From: Paracoccaceae bacterium
GTDB lineage: Bacteria > Pseudomonadota > Alphaproteobacteria > Rhodobacterales > Rhodobacteraceae
Assembly (NCBI GenBank): GCA_009773375.1
Contig: WRPH01000017.1
Location: 1 to 64,000 of the forward strand
Length of the DNA stretch: 64,000 bases
Reading direction: 5' to 3'
Below, piece by piece: positions 17,029 to 25,035 of the stretch (positions are counted from its first letter, which is position 1; every line of letters starts with the position of its first letter). The position numbers and the translations under genes were made by a program. The notes beneath the pieces are model-generated. The model worked only from the letters and a program-made list of their open reading frames with translations. It ran no database searches and was not told the origin of the DNA.

Positions 17029-18312
17029 TTACGCCATCAGACTGGCATGAATGGCTTCCGCCGCATCGCGGCCTTCGGCCACCGCCGTCACCGTCAGATC
17101 CTCGCCGCCCGAGGCACAGTCGCCACCCGCCCAGATGCGGCCCTGCTGCTTGACCAGCTTGGCCCCATCCTGCGCAATCGGCGCGGCCGCCAACGTCTGG
17201 CCAATCGCCTTGAACACCTGATCGGCCTTCAGGGTAAAGGCTTCGCCGCCCTCATAGCTGAACTCGACCGCTTCCACCTTGCCCTGCCCCAGCATCCGCA
17301 CTGGCGCGGCACCATAGATGATCCGCACACCGGCGCTGGCGGCATGATCTTGCTCATAGGTGCTGGCGCTCATCCTGTCGCGGCCGCGCCGATACACCAT
17401 CGTCACCGCATTTGCGCCCAGCAGTTTCGATTGCACAGCCGCATCAACCGCCGTCATGCCGCCGCCGATCACCACCACATCACGGCCAATCGGCAGGGTT
17501 GATTTATCCGCCACCTGCCGCAGTTCTGCAATGAAATCAACAGCATTGCGCACGCCGTCCAGATCTTCACCCGCTGCCCGCAGCGCATTCACGCCCGCAA
17601 GGCCGATACCCAGAAACACCGCGTCATAGTCGGCCTCCAACCCGGCCAGCGTAATATCGCGGCCCAGCTCCACCCCGGTATTCACCGTGATGCCGCCGAT
17701 TTTCAGCAACCAATCCACCTCACGCGCGGCGAAATCGTCCGGGGCCTTGTAAGTGGCGATGCCGTATTCGTTCAGCCCACCCGGCTTGGCGCGGCGCTCA
17801 TACACCACCACCTCGTGCCCCTTCAGCGCCAGCCGATGCGCGCAGGCCAGACCTGCAGGCCCCGCCCCCACGACCGCAACCTTCTTGCCAGTGGCCGCCG
17901 CCCGCGTGAACGGATGCACGTCCTTGGCCATCAGCGTATCGGTGGCAAAGCGCTGCAAGCGACCGATTTCCACCGGCTTGCCTTCTGCGGCTTCGCGCAC
18001 GCAGGCCTCTTCGCACAGCTGCTCGGTCGGACAGACCCGCGCGCACATGCCGCCCAGAATATTCTGCGCAAAGATGGTCTTTGCCGCAGCCTCTGCGGTG
18101 CCGGTGGCGATCTGGCGAATGAACAGCGGAATATCGATCGAGGTCGGGCACGCCGTCATGCAGGGCGCATCATGGCAGAAATAGCAGCGATCCGCCGCCA
18201 CCCGCGCCTCGTGCCGGTCCAGCACCGGCTGCACATCCGAAAAATTGTCGTGATAGGCCTGCGGGGCCAGACGGCCCGGCGCAACACCGGCGGTTAGCGG
18301 GCTGTTGGACAA
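17029..18312 (-). CDS. preT: NAD-dependent dihydropyrimidine dehydrogenase, subunit PreT
   Basis: 427-aa flavoprotein electron-input subunit, similar to the N-terminal half of mammalian DPD and to GltD. Cysteines in CYFCHDAPCMTACPTSIDIP and MCARVCPTEQLCEEACVR (residues 40-110) bind Fe-S clusters. The FAD motif is VAVVGAGPAGLACAHRLALKG and the NAD motif is VVVIGGGMTAVDAAVQSKLLGA. The start codon is TTG (18310-18312): GGAGG lies six bases upstream and the product then begins MSNSPL. Operon with preA. Confidence 0.92.
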   Translation of the reverse strand: MSNSPLTAGVAPGRLAPQAYHDNFSDVQPVLDRHEARVAADRCYFCHDAPCMTACPTSIDIPLFIRQIATGTAEAAAKTIFAQNILGGMCARVCPTEQLCEEACVREAAEGKPVEIGRLQRFATDTLMAKDVHPFTRAAATGKKVAVVGAGPAGLACAHRLALKGHEVVVYERRAKPGGLNEYGIATYKAPDDFAAREVDWLLKIGGITVNTGVELGRDITLAGLEADYDAVFLGIGLAGVNALRAAGEDLDGVRNAVDFIAELRQVADKSTLPIGRDVVVIGGGMTAVDAAVQSKLLGANAVTMVYRRGRDRMSASTYEQDHAASAGVRIIYGAAPVRMLGQGKVEAVEFSYEGGEAFTLKADQVFKAIGQTLAAAPIAQDGAKLVKQQGRIWAGGDCASGGEDLTVTAVAEGRDAAEAIHASLMA

Positions 18313-18367
18313 GGTAAACCTCCCATTGGCTTTATTCTTATGCCTTCAGGCTGCCACAGCTAATTTT

Positions 18368-18385
18368 TTTTATCAAACGATAAAA
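18368..18385. promoter_or_regulatory. AT-rich palindrome between preT and accB
   Basis: TTTTATC-AAAC-GATAAAA, a perfect 7-bp inverted repeat with a four-base spacer, in the 233-bp divergent region 56 bp upstream of the preT start. It could be an operator or part of an AT-rich promoter. It differs from the TGACC-N4-GGTCA sites near pydC, so a shared regulator is not evident. Confidence 0.35.
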
Positions 18386-18545
18386 TTTTTCACCGCGAAG
18401 TTTTTTCAAAGCGGTTTTTCCTGCACAAAAGCCGCATCCGATCTTGGGCCTTTTTTCCTGCCGCCACCTTCTGTATACGGTTGCGACCAAGGCTCGGGTC
18501 CGGCCCGCCCGAGCGGCACAAGCAATGACGCCAACAGAGGACGGC

Positions 18546-19031
18546 ATGAGCAAACAATCCCCCGACGCAGACGTTGCGTTTATCTCGGCTCTTGCAGAGC
18601 TTTTGAACAAGAACGACCTGACCGAACTGTCGGTCAAACGCGAATATGGCGAGGATGACAGCCTCGAAGTGCGCGTGGTCAAGCAATCCAACATCGTGCA
18701 GATGGCCGCTGCCGCGCCTGCGGTGCAGTATGCCGCAGCCCCTGCCGCAGCAACTGTTGCCGCCGCCCCGGCAGCACCCGAAGATCCGGCCCAGCACCCC
18801 GGTGCCTTGACCTCGCCGATGGTCGGCACTTGTTATATGGCCGCTGAACCGGGGGCTTCGCCGTTTGTCACCGTGGGTTCGGCTGTGACCGAAGGCCAGA
18901 CGGTGATGATCATCGAAGCCATGAAAACGATGAACCACATCCCGGCTCAGCGCGCGGGTACGGTGAAGCGGATCCTTGTCGCCGATGGCAATGCCGTGGA
19001 ATACGGCGCGCCGCTGATGATCATCGAGTAA
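18546..19031 (+). CDS. accB: acetyl-CoA carboxylase biotin carboxyl carrier protein
   Basis: 161-aa AccB. An N-terminal helical region is followed by an Ala/Pro-rich hinge (residues 55-80) and the biotinyl domain, with the biotinylated lysine in [13 protein letters not shown] (near residue 127). The ATG at 18546 has GAGG five bases upstream; the longer frame from 18444 has no such signal. accC starts four bases after its stop. It carries the carboxyl group for malonyl-CoA synthesis. Confidence 0.93.
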   Translation: MSKQSPDADVAFISALAELLNKNDLTELSVKREYGEDDSLEVRVVKQSNIVQMAAAAPAVQYAAAPAAATVAAAPAAPEDPAQHPGALTSPMVGTCYMAAEPGASPFVTVGSAVTEGQTVMIIEAMKTMNHIPAQRAGTVKRILVADGNAVEYGAPLMIIE

Positions 19032-19035
19032 GCCG

Positions 19036-20385
19036 ATGTTTGAAAAAATCCTGATCGCCAACCGGGGCGAGATCGCCCTGCGTGTGATCCGCGCCTGCCA
19101 GGAGATGGGGATCAAATCGGTCGCCGTCCACTCCACGGCAGACGCCGATGCGATGCATGTGCGGATGGCCGACGAATCTGTCTGCATCGGCCCCGCCTCG
19201 TCTACCGACAGCTACCTGTCGAAGGCTGCGATCATCTCGGCCTGCGAAATCACCGGCGCGCAGGCGGTGCATCCGGGCTATGGCTTCTTGTCGGAAAACG
19301 CCGCCTTCGCGCAGGCGCTGGAAGATCACGGCATCACCTTCATCGGCCCGAAGGCGGAGCATATCCGCATCATGGGCGACAAGATCACCGCCAAGGAAAC
19401 CGCGAAAGCGCTGGGGATTCCGGTGGTTCCGGGATCGGAAGGCGGCGTGGCGGATTTTGAATCCGCGATTGGCGTCGCGGCGGGCATCGGCTTTCCGGTG
19501 ATCATCAAGGCCACGGCGGGTGGTGGTGGTCGCGGCATGAAGGTGGCCAAGAACGCAGAAGAACTGGAAATTGCCTTCCGCACCGCGCGGGCGGAATCGA
19601 AGGCGGCGTTCGGCAACGACGAAGTCTATATCGAGAAATACCTGCAAAAGCCGCGCCACATTGAAATTCAGGTGTTCGGCGATGGCAAGGGCAAGGCGGT
19701 GCATCTGGGGGAGCGCGATTGCAGCTTGCAGCGCCGCCACCAGAAGGTGTTCGAGGAAGCCCCCGGCCCGTGTATCACCCCGGAAATGCGCGCCAGGATC
19801 GGCAAGGTTTGCGCCGATGCGGTCGCCAAGATCAACTATATCGGCGCGGGCACCATCGAGTTTCTGTATGAAGACGGTGAGTTCTTCTTCATCGAGATGA
19901 ACACCCGCCTGCAGGTGGAACACCCGGTCACCGAAGGCATCTTCGGGGTGGATCTGGTGCGCGAGCAGATCCGGGTTGCCGCCGGGATGGACATGTCGTT
20001 CACTCAGGACGAGCTGGAGATCAACGGGCACTGCATCGAGGTGCGGATCAACGCGGAAAAGCTGCCGAACTTCTCGCCCTGCCCCGGCAAGGTGCGGGTG
20101 TTCCATGCGCCGGGCGGTCTGGGTGTGCGGATGGATTCGGCGCTGTATGGCGGCTATTCGATCCCGCCCTATTATGACAGTCTGATCGGCAAGCTGATCG
20201 TGCATGGCCGCGACCGGCCGGAAGCTTTGGCGCGGCTGAAGCGGGCCTTGGGCGAGCTGATCATCGACGGCATCGACACCTCGGTGCCGCTGTTCCACAT
20301 GCTGCTGGCCGAGCCTGACATCCAGAACGGCGAATATAACATTCACTGGCTGGAAAAATGGCTGGCGGTGCAGTTCGGGACTTGA
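19036..20385 (+). CDS. accC: acetyl-CoA carboxylase, biotin carboxylase subunit
   Basis: 449-aa ATP-grasp enzyme that carboxylates biotin on AccB. Key motifs are [18 protein letters not shown] at the N-terminus, [14 protein letters not shown], the glycine-rich ATP loop [13 protein letters not shown] (near residue 160), [26 protein letters not shown] and a C-terminal [23 protein letters not shown]. Length is normal. Operon with accB; two tandem terminators follow. Confidence 0.95.
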   Translation: MFEKILIANRGEIALRVIRACQEMGIKSVAVHSTADADAMHVRMADESVCIGPASSTDSYLSKAAIISACEITGAQAVHPGYGFLSENAAFAQALEDHGITFIGPKAEHIRIMGDKITAKETAKALGIPVVPGSEGGVADFESAIGVAAGIGFPVIIKATAGGGGRGMKVAKNAEELEIAFRTARAESKAAFGNDEVYIEKYLQKPRHIEIQVFGDGKGKAVHLGERDCSLQRRHQKVFEEAPGPCITPEMRARIGKVCADAVAKINYIGAGTIEFLYEDGEFFFIEMNTRLQVEHPVTEGIFGVDLVREQIRVAAGMDMSFTQDELEINGHCIEVRINAEKLPNFSPCPGKVRVFHAPGGLGVRMDSALYGGYSIPPYYDSLIGKLIVHGRDRPEALARLKRALGELIIDGIDTSVPLFHMLLAEPDIQNGEYNIHWLEKWLAVQFGT

Positions 20386-20387
20386 AT

Positions 20388-20409
20388 GGGCGCCTTCGGG
20401 CGCCCTTTT
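20388..20409 (+). terminator. accBC terminator 1 (UUCG tetraloop)
   Basis: GGGCGCC-TTCG-GGCGCCC followed by TTTT, three bases after the accC stop. It is a strong intrinsic terminator with an extra-stable UUCG loop. Confidence 0.88.
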
Positions 20410-20410
20410 G

Positions 20411-20437
20411 ATTGGTCCCAACTCGGGACCAATTTTT
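20411..20437 (+). terminator. accBC terminator 2 (repeated hairpin)
   Basis: ATTGGTCCC-AACTC-GGGACCAAT then TTTTATT, immediately after the first terminator. The 17-base hairpin GGTCCCAACTCGGGACC also occurs as an exact reverse-strand copy at 61137-61153 behind dnaE2, so this is a repeated terminator-like element. Confidence 0.8.
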
Positions 20438-20598
20438 ATTGTTATATATCAAAATCTTGACCCTGCCGCGTTAAGGAAGATTTAACACTTTGGCTGCCCC
20501 CCGGCTGGAATCCATCCCGGCCTGCGTATAGGGTGGCCACAGATTTCACTTTGCCCGACACTGGACCCCGACATGCGCCTGCGATTTGGCCCCCGGCC

Positions 20599-21312
20599 AT
20601 GACCTCCCCGCAGATCACCGCCGAAATCCTTCTGCGCGGCTATGCCATGGGGATTTTTCCGATGGCAGAGGGGCGCGAGGATGCCAAAATTCACTGGGTT
20701 GACCCGCAGCGGCGCGGGGTGTTTCCGCTGGATCACTTCCATATCTCGCGCAGTCTTGCGCGGCATATCCTGCGGTCGGATTGGGTGATCCGCGTCAACA
20801 GCGATTTTGCGGGCGTGGTGGCAGGCTGTGCGGACCGGCCAGAGACATGGATCAATGCCGAGATTACCGCGCTGTATCTGGCGCTGCACCGCGCGGGTTT
20901 TGCGCATAGCCTTGAGGTCTGGGAAGGCAGCGAGCTGATCGGCGGGGTTTATGGCGTGACGCTTGGGGCGGCGTTTTTCGGCGAAAGCATGTTTTCGCGC
21001 CGCACCAATGCTTCAAAAACCGCGCTGGCCTGGCTGATTCATCGGCTGCGGGCGGGTGGGTTTTTGCTGTTTGATACCCAATTCCTGACGCCGCATCTGG
21101 CGTCTTTGGGTGCTGTGGAAATCAGCCGCGCCGAGTATCATCGCCGGTTGGAAAAGGCGTTGCAGGTGCAGGCGAGCTTTACCCCGGAAGGCTATCAGCC
21201 GTTGCCGTCATCGGTGGTGGCGTCTTCGGCGGGTGCCTCTTCGACCGGGGTTTCATCGACCTCGGGCAGCACTACGTCGGGCACATCGCAGCGCAGCACC
21301 CAGACATCATAG
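20599..21312 (+). CDS. aat: leucyl/phenylalanyl-tRNA--protein transferase
   Basis: 237-aa L/F-transferase that adds Leu or Phe to N-terminal Arg/Lys of proteins, feeding them to ClpAP through ClpS. Family motifs are LLRGYAMGIFPMAEG near the N-terminus, ETWINAEITALYLALHRAGFAHSLEVWE, GGVYGVTLGAAFFGESMFSR and FDTQFLTPHLASLGAVEISR. A GTG at 20533 would add 22 residues; the ATG at 20599 gives the family start. The Ser/Thr-rich tail (last ~40 residues) runs antisense over 118 bp of the DUF2155 gene. Confidence 0.9.
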   Translation: MTSPQITAEILLRGYAMGIFPMAEGREDAKIHWVDPQRRGVFPLDHFHISRSLARHILRSDWVIRVNSDFAGVVAGCADRPETWINAEITALYLALHRAGFAHSLEVWEGSELIGGVYGVTLGAAFFGESMFSRRTNASKTALAWLIHRLRAGGFLLFDTQFLTPHLASLGAVEISRAEYHRRLEKALQVQASFTPEGYQPLPSSVVASSAGASSTGVSSTSGSTTSGTSQRSTQTS

Positions 21313-21629
21313 CGCGGGTGATCGAGTGCCGACAGCGCCGGGCTGGAGGCGGTCATCCAGCCGTTGAACACCGGATTGGGCTTTGCAGAATCGAGCACGG
21401 TCAGATGCGCAAACGCCTCGGCTGCCGGGTTTTCCGGGTCGTAGCGGCAGGCATCCATCTGCACCGTCAATCGGCCCACGGTCTGCGATTGACCGTTGGA
21501 CAGATCCATATCGGTGAGCGCGCCGGTGATCTTGTCAAGCAGGCGCAGCTTGGCGCCGGGGGCATCCTCGACGGCTTGCGCGGCAGCAGTATTGGCACAA
21601 AGCGCAAGGCAGACCAGCAACCGCTTCAT
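21195..21629 (-). CDS. DUF2155 periplasmic protein
   Basis: 144 aa with a signal peptide (MKRLLVCLALCANTAAAQA). The core LLDKITGALTDMDLSNGQSQTVGRLTVQMDACRYDPENPAAEAFAHLTVLD is the DUF2155 signature, found widely in alphaproteobacteria and without a defined biochemical role. Its start overlaps the mlaD stop (ATGA). The acidic 3' end overlaps aat in antisense. Function is unknown; the mlaD link hints at the cell envelope. Confidence 0.85.
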   Translation of the reverse strand: MKRLLVCLALCANTAAAQAVEDAPGAKLRLLDKITGALTDMDLSNGQSQTVGRLTVQMDACRYDPENPAAEAFAHLTVLDSAKPNPVFNGWMTASSPALSALDHPRYDVWVLRCDVPDVVLPEVDETPVEEAPAEDATTDDGNG

Positions 21630-22099
21630 GGTGCAGCCGGGGCCGCCGGATCGGGCGAGCCGCTGGAGGAGACGAATTTCATCAGCAGCGAGATCAGGCT
21701 GACCGAGCCTTGTGTATCTTCAATCTCGGCACCGGGGGCGAGGTTATCGAGCGAGCCACCCGGTATCAGTTCGACAAAATTGCCGCCCAGCAGGCCCTCG
21801 GATGAGATCAGAATCGCGGAATCATCGGGCAGCTGGATGTTGTTGTAAATCGAGATGGTGGCATCGGCGAAAAAGGTCTGCGGGTTCAGCGTCAGCGAGG
21901 TGATGCTGCCGACCTTGACGCCGGCGAGGCGGACATCAGAGCCTGCAGTGATGCCTTCGACTGAACGGAACGAGGCTTTCAACGGGTAGGTGCCGGCATC
22001 GGCGGTCAGGCCGGTGCCGCCCATGGCATAGGCCAGAAACCCGATGGCTGCGGCCAGAACCGCAGCCCCTGCCAGCACTTCTGCGCGATTTTCGGCCAT
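21626..22099 (-). CDS. mlaD: outer-membrane lipid asymmetry protein MlaD (MCE domain)
   Basis: 157-aa inner-membrane-anchored MCE protein. An N-terminal transmembrane segment (AEVLAGAAVLAAAIGFLAYAM) precedes one MCE domain with YPLKASFRSVEGITAGSDVRLAGVKVGSI and a terminal LISSEGLLGGNFVELIPGGS. MlaD hexamers shuttle phospholipids between the membranes. The ATG at 22099 overlaps the stop of the upstream gene by one base (TAATG). mlaE/F are not adjacent here. Confidence 0.88.
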   Translation of the reverse strand: MAENRAEVLAGAAVLAAAIGFLAYAMGGTGLTADAGTYPLKASFRSVEGITAGSDVRLAGVKVGSITSLTLNPQTFFADATISIYNNIQLPDDSAILISSEGLLGGNFVELIPGGSLDNLAPGAEIEDTQGSVSLISLLMKFVSSSGSPDPAAPAAP

Positions 22100-22473
22100 T
22101 ATTCGGGCTGCCACGCCTCGTAATCGGTGCGCGCAACCGGGGTTGCGGCACGGATCGACCCGGCGGGCGCATAGGCGGCGCTGGTGCCGGTAAGGTTTTC
22201 CTGATGCGGCTTTTCCCAGGCCTTGTGCTTCAGCGGGGTCTTGGTCGGCGGATCATTCCAGGTGAAATGCAGCCAGCCGTGCCAATCGGGCGAAACGCGC
22301 GAGGCTTCGGATTCGCCGTTATAGATCACCCAGCGGCGTTTGGTGTCGGCGGTCTGGTAATAGATATTGCCCTGTTCATCCTCGCCGACCTTTTGGCCTT
22401 TGCGGGCGGTATAGATCTGGGTGCCCAGCGTTTGGCTGTTCCACCAGGTCAGAAGTCGCTTGAGGAAATACAT
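22099..22473 (-). CDS. NADH:ubiquinone oxidoreductase NDUFA12-family subunit
   Basis: 124-aa protein of the NDUFA12/B17.2 family, an accessory complex I subunit in alphaproteobacteria and mitochondria. Features are [65 protein letters not shown] and the C-terminal YEAWQPE. The start at 22473 has GGAGG five bases upstream. It heads the NDUFA12-mlaD-DUF2155 operon, with overlapping stops and starts. Confidence 0.9.
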   Translation of the reverse strand: MYFLKRLLTWWNSQTLGTQIYTARKGQKVGEDEQGNIYYQTADTKRRWVIYNGESEASRVSPDWHGWLHFTWNDPPTKTPLKHKAWEKPHQENLTGTSAAYAPAGSIRAATPVARTDYEAWQPE

Positions 22474-22524
22474 CAGGGCCTCCGGGATCATTTGCCCTGA
22501 TATGGCGGAAAGGGGCGGAAAGGT

Positions 22525-24282
22525 CTAGGGGGGGCTTGCGGCTCTGGCCGCTTTCCGCGCGGCAATATCGGCCAAATTCGGCATAAGATCAGCGGCCTCG
22601 CGGCAAACCAGTGCGCCTTCGGCGGCAAGCTGCGCGCCGACGTCCTGCGGCAGGCTGGTGTTGGAGCCTTCGGGGATCTGGTTGAGCCGCCCGCCGATCA
22701 GAATGGGGGTGTCGAGCCCGGCCCGCTGGAGCCCTTCGCGCAGGGTCTGGTAGTAGGAAAGTGCGACGCCGTTGTAGGTGGAAATCGCGATAGCGTCGGG
22801 GCTGTGCTGTTGGGTCAGCGCGATCAGCCGGTCGGGGTCGGTGGAGGTGCCGCCGTCAAGTGCGGTGGCGCCAAGCCGGTGCAGCATCTCGTCGATCAGC
22901 ATTTTGCCGTGTTCGTGGACATCGGAGGTGGCGACCAGCACGCGCAGGCCGGGGGTGGCGGTAGGGTTCGGGCCAAGTGCTGCCAGCGCCAGTTCGGCGA
23001 TTTCGTGCAGGATGGTGGCGGGGATGACCGGCAGGCGGCCGCCCATCGCGCGCGGATCGGGGGTGCCCGCGCCGTAAGCGGCCTCGATGCGGCGGCCGCC
23101 CATGCGGCGCAGGGCCAGCAGCACCTCGAACGCGTCGGCGGTGTCGATGCCCGCCTCGGCCAGCCCGTGCCAGAGGGCGGCGCGAAACCGCCCTGCCCCG
23201 TCGCGCAGTCTGGCAGTTTGGGTGGTGACGGCGGCGGGGTCGATCAGCGGTTGCCAAGTGGCGGCCAGCTCGATCAGGCGACCGGCGAACAACTGCGCTT
23301 CGATCACCTCGTCGATTTCCGGGATGCGCTGGTTTTCGGTGACGGGCACCGGGTTGATGGCGTGGCCGGTGGGGGCGAGGCGTTGGCCCAGCGCATCGAC
23401 CAGCAGATAAGCCGACAGTGCCGCCCAGTTTTGCGACGGCGTGCCGCGATAAGAGGTGGTGTTGCCATAGATCATCGTGCCGGGGGCAGCGCCTTCGGCG
23501 GCCAAGGCTTGCTGAAAGGCCAGCCGGTTCAGCGGGTCGCTGAAGTGGTGGCCGAAGGCATGGCCGATCGGTGCGCCAATCAGCGCGGCGATGTCGCGCT
23601 CGACCAGAATCATCCCCAAGGCGTTGGCGAGGTCGGTGAATTGCGCGGCAAAACCGTCGTCGATGTTGGAGTGGATCAGAACGGGCGTGGCTTGGGCGGC
23701 GATCAGGCCGAGGGCCGTGACGGTGGCGCGGGTGGCCTCGATATCGTCATCATGGCCGGGGACGCGGAAGGTGAAATACTGGCCGAGGTTGCCGATGGCC
23801 GTCGCTCCGGCGGTGAGGGCGGCTTGGGTGTTTTCCAAGGCGGCAGGAAAGCCGAGGACGAAATCGCCGAAATGGGCGGCGACGGGGGCGGCGTTGGCGA
23901 GGCTTACGAAATCCTCGACCGTGGGCAGAATCATCCCGGTGCCGCGTTGAGCGCGGGCACGGATGGCGCGGGGCAGCGCCATCGACCAATCGAGGCAGAG
24001 GCCGTAGCGGTCGAGCCTTGTGCCTTGGGCATCACAAGCGGCCCAGATATCATGATAGGCGCGGATGCTTTTGGTGGGGTCGCGGTAACCGATCTGGGCG
24101 TGCTGCATCACCCGGCCCTGCGCCATCGCGGTGCGTTTGTAATCGAGTTCGGATGCTGTGGCGTAATGGCTGAGAAAGGCGGAGGGGCCGGTCTGCCATG
24201 TGGCGGCCGAGGCACGGCCTTCGGCCAGCAGGTCGGCGGCTTTCGGCAGGTCGGGTTCGGGGAGGAGATCGCTGCGGTTCAT
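22525..24282 (-). CDS. cobalamin-binding mutase-like protein
   Basis: 585-aa protein. The C-terminal ~140 residues form a B12-binding Rossmann domain: DVHEHG near residue 455 supplies the lower-ligand His of the DxHxxG motif, exactly 41 residues precede STY (SxL position), and 26 more precede GG. That is canonical base-off/His-on spacing. The N-terminal ~400 residues look like a TIM barrel (GNLGQYFTFRVPGHDDDIEATRATVTALG, HSNIDDGFAAQF, GNTTSYRG), reminiscent of the glutamate-mutase epsilon subunit, fused to the sigma-like B12 domain. The reaction is unknown. It stands alone as a gene. Confidence 0.7.
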   Translation of the reverse strand: MNRSDLLPEPDLPKAADLLAEGRASAATWQTGPSAFLSHYATASELDYKRTAMAQGRVMQHAQIGYRDPTKSIRAYHDIWAACDAQGTRLDRYGLCLDWSMALPRAIRARAQRGTGMILPTVEDFVSLANAAPVAAHFGDFVLGFPAALENTQAALTAGATAIGNLGQYFTFRVPGHDDDIEATRATVTALGLIAAQATPVLIHSNIDDGFAAQFTDLANALGMILVERDIAALIGAPIGHAFGHHFSDPLNRLAFQQALAAEGAAPGTMIYGNTTSYRGTPSQNWAALSAYLLVDALGQRLAPTGHAINPVPVTENQRIPEIDEVIEAQLFAGRLIELAATWQPLIDPAAVTTQTARLRDGAGRFRAALWHGLAEAGIDTADAFEVLLALRRMGGRRIEAAYGAGTPDPRAMGGRLPVIPATILHEIAELALAALGPNPTATPGLRVLVATSDVHEHGKMLIDEMLHRLGATALDGGTSTDPDRLIALTQQHSPDAIAISTYNGVALSYYQTLREGLQRAGLDTPILIGGRLNQIPEGSNTSLPQDVGAQLAAEGALVCREAADLMPNLADIAARKAARAASPP

Positions 24283-24325
24283 GGGCGGGATGATCCGCCA
24301 AGGCGTTGGAAAGGTCTAGAACGTA

Positions 24326-24359
24326 TTGCATCTGATCGGGTTCCGCCGATCAGACGCAA
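24326..24359. repeat. inverted repeat, 14-bp arms
   Basis: TTGCATCTGATCGG, loop GTTCCG, CCGATCAGACGCAA: 13 of 14 arm positions pair. It lies 44 bp upstream of the B12-binding protein start, in its probable 5' leader, which is the 3' flank of the upstream gene. It could be a leader hairpin, operator or terminator. Confidence 0.65.
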
Positions 24360-24382
24360 CAGTCACAGGCAGATCTTGTCTT

Positions 24383-24419
24383 GGACTTCCTTCAATCTGA
24401 ATCAGATTGAAGGAAATCC
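24383..24419. repeat. long palindrome, 18-bp arms with one mismatch
   Basis: The perfect core TTCCTTCAATCTGA / TCAGATTGAAGGAA around a single central A extends outward through one mismatch to GGA/TCC. It begins four bases after the stop of the 24423 gene. It has no T-run, so a simple terminator is not obvious; a protein-binding palindrome or dispersed repeat is as likely. Confidence 0.7.
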
Positions 24420-24422
24420 GCT

Positions 24423-24932
24423 TTAGGGCTGTTGCGCGGCGGGGTCGGCGTGGCGCAGGTAAGCCGCCAGTTGCGGGCGCGGTGCGTAGATTTGCAGCAC
24501 TTCGCCCTGCGGATCGAGGATCACGAAGGTGCCCTCAGCCTGCATTGCGGCATGCAACTGGGCACGGCTGCCCGCGTCGATATGGGCGCGGCAGGTCTCC
24601 AGCAGGTCATGCTTGGCGAGCGCACGCATCCGCAGCGGCGTGTTGCGCCACCAGCCGCTGAAGCGGTCAGGCTCGGCCGGGCTATAAGCGGCACGCGAGG
24701 GCTTCACGGCGGGCGTTTCGTAAAGTTGCACGACCGCTACCGCGCAGCCATCGTCCGCGTGGGCGATGCTGGACAGGGCGCGACCGAAGGCGGCGCGATC
24801 CTTGAACACCGCTTCGGCATAACCGGGATCGCGGGCAAGGATGGTTTGGTGCAGCAGATACCACGGGTTCATGCCGGTCATCAGAAAGGCCAGAATGGCA
24901 AAACCCATCATCGCGGTCAGCAAGGTACGCAT
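24423..24932 (-). CDS. hypothetical membrane-anchored/exported protein
   Basis: 169 aa, family not recognised. A hydrophobic N-terminus (TLLTAMMGFAILAFLMTGM, residues 3-21) looks like a signal anchor, followed by a periplasmic domain with NPWYLLHQTILARDPGYAEAVFKD, two cysteines (DDGCAVAV and LETCRAH) and FVILDPQGEVLQIYAPRP near the end. The cysteines could form a disulphide. It lies between clpX and the B12-binding protein gene on the same strand. Confidence 0.6.
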   Translation of the reverse strand: MRTLLTAMMGFAILAFLMTGMNPWYLLHQTILARDPGYAEAVFKDRAAFGRALSSIAHADDGCAVAVVQLYETPAVKPSRAAYSPAEPDRFSGWWRNTPLRMRALAKHDLLETCRAHIDAGSRAQLHAAMQAEGTFVILDPQGEVLQIYAPRPQLAAYLRHADPAAQQP

Positions 24933-24986
24933 TTTGCAATTACCACTAAAAACAAAAGGTTATTGGAAGTTTCTCTGGCTTCTTAT

Positions 24987-25013
24987 GAAAAAGGGCGGGC
25001 AATCTGCCCGCCC
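24987..25013 (-). terminator. clpX terminator
   Basis: A 9-bp stem GGGCGGGCA-ATC-TGCCCGCCC (24993-25013), followed on the minus strand by TTTTTCAT. It lies 22 bp beyond the clpX stop. The plus strand also ends in a T run, so it may work in both directions. Confidence 0.8.
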
Positions 25014-25035
25014 CTGTTTTTAGAACAAATCAAGA

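Noticed and set aside
24283..24422. cobalamin riboswitch upstream of the B12-binding protein gene
   Set aside because: The leader is only about 140 bp and I could not find the B12-box consensus (GCCACTG-like); only the two inverted repeats are visible.
22804..24426. 540-codon plus-strand frame opposite the B12-binding protein gene
   Set aside because: It is the antisense shadow of a GC-rich gene; Gly/Gln/Val-rich without domain pattern, while the minus strand has exact B12 motifs.
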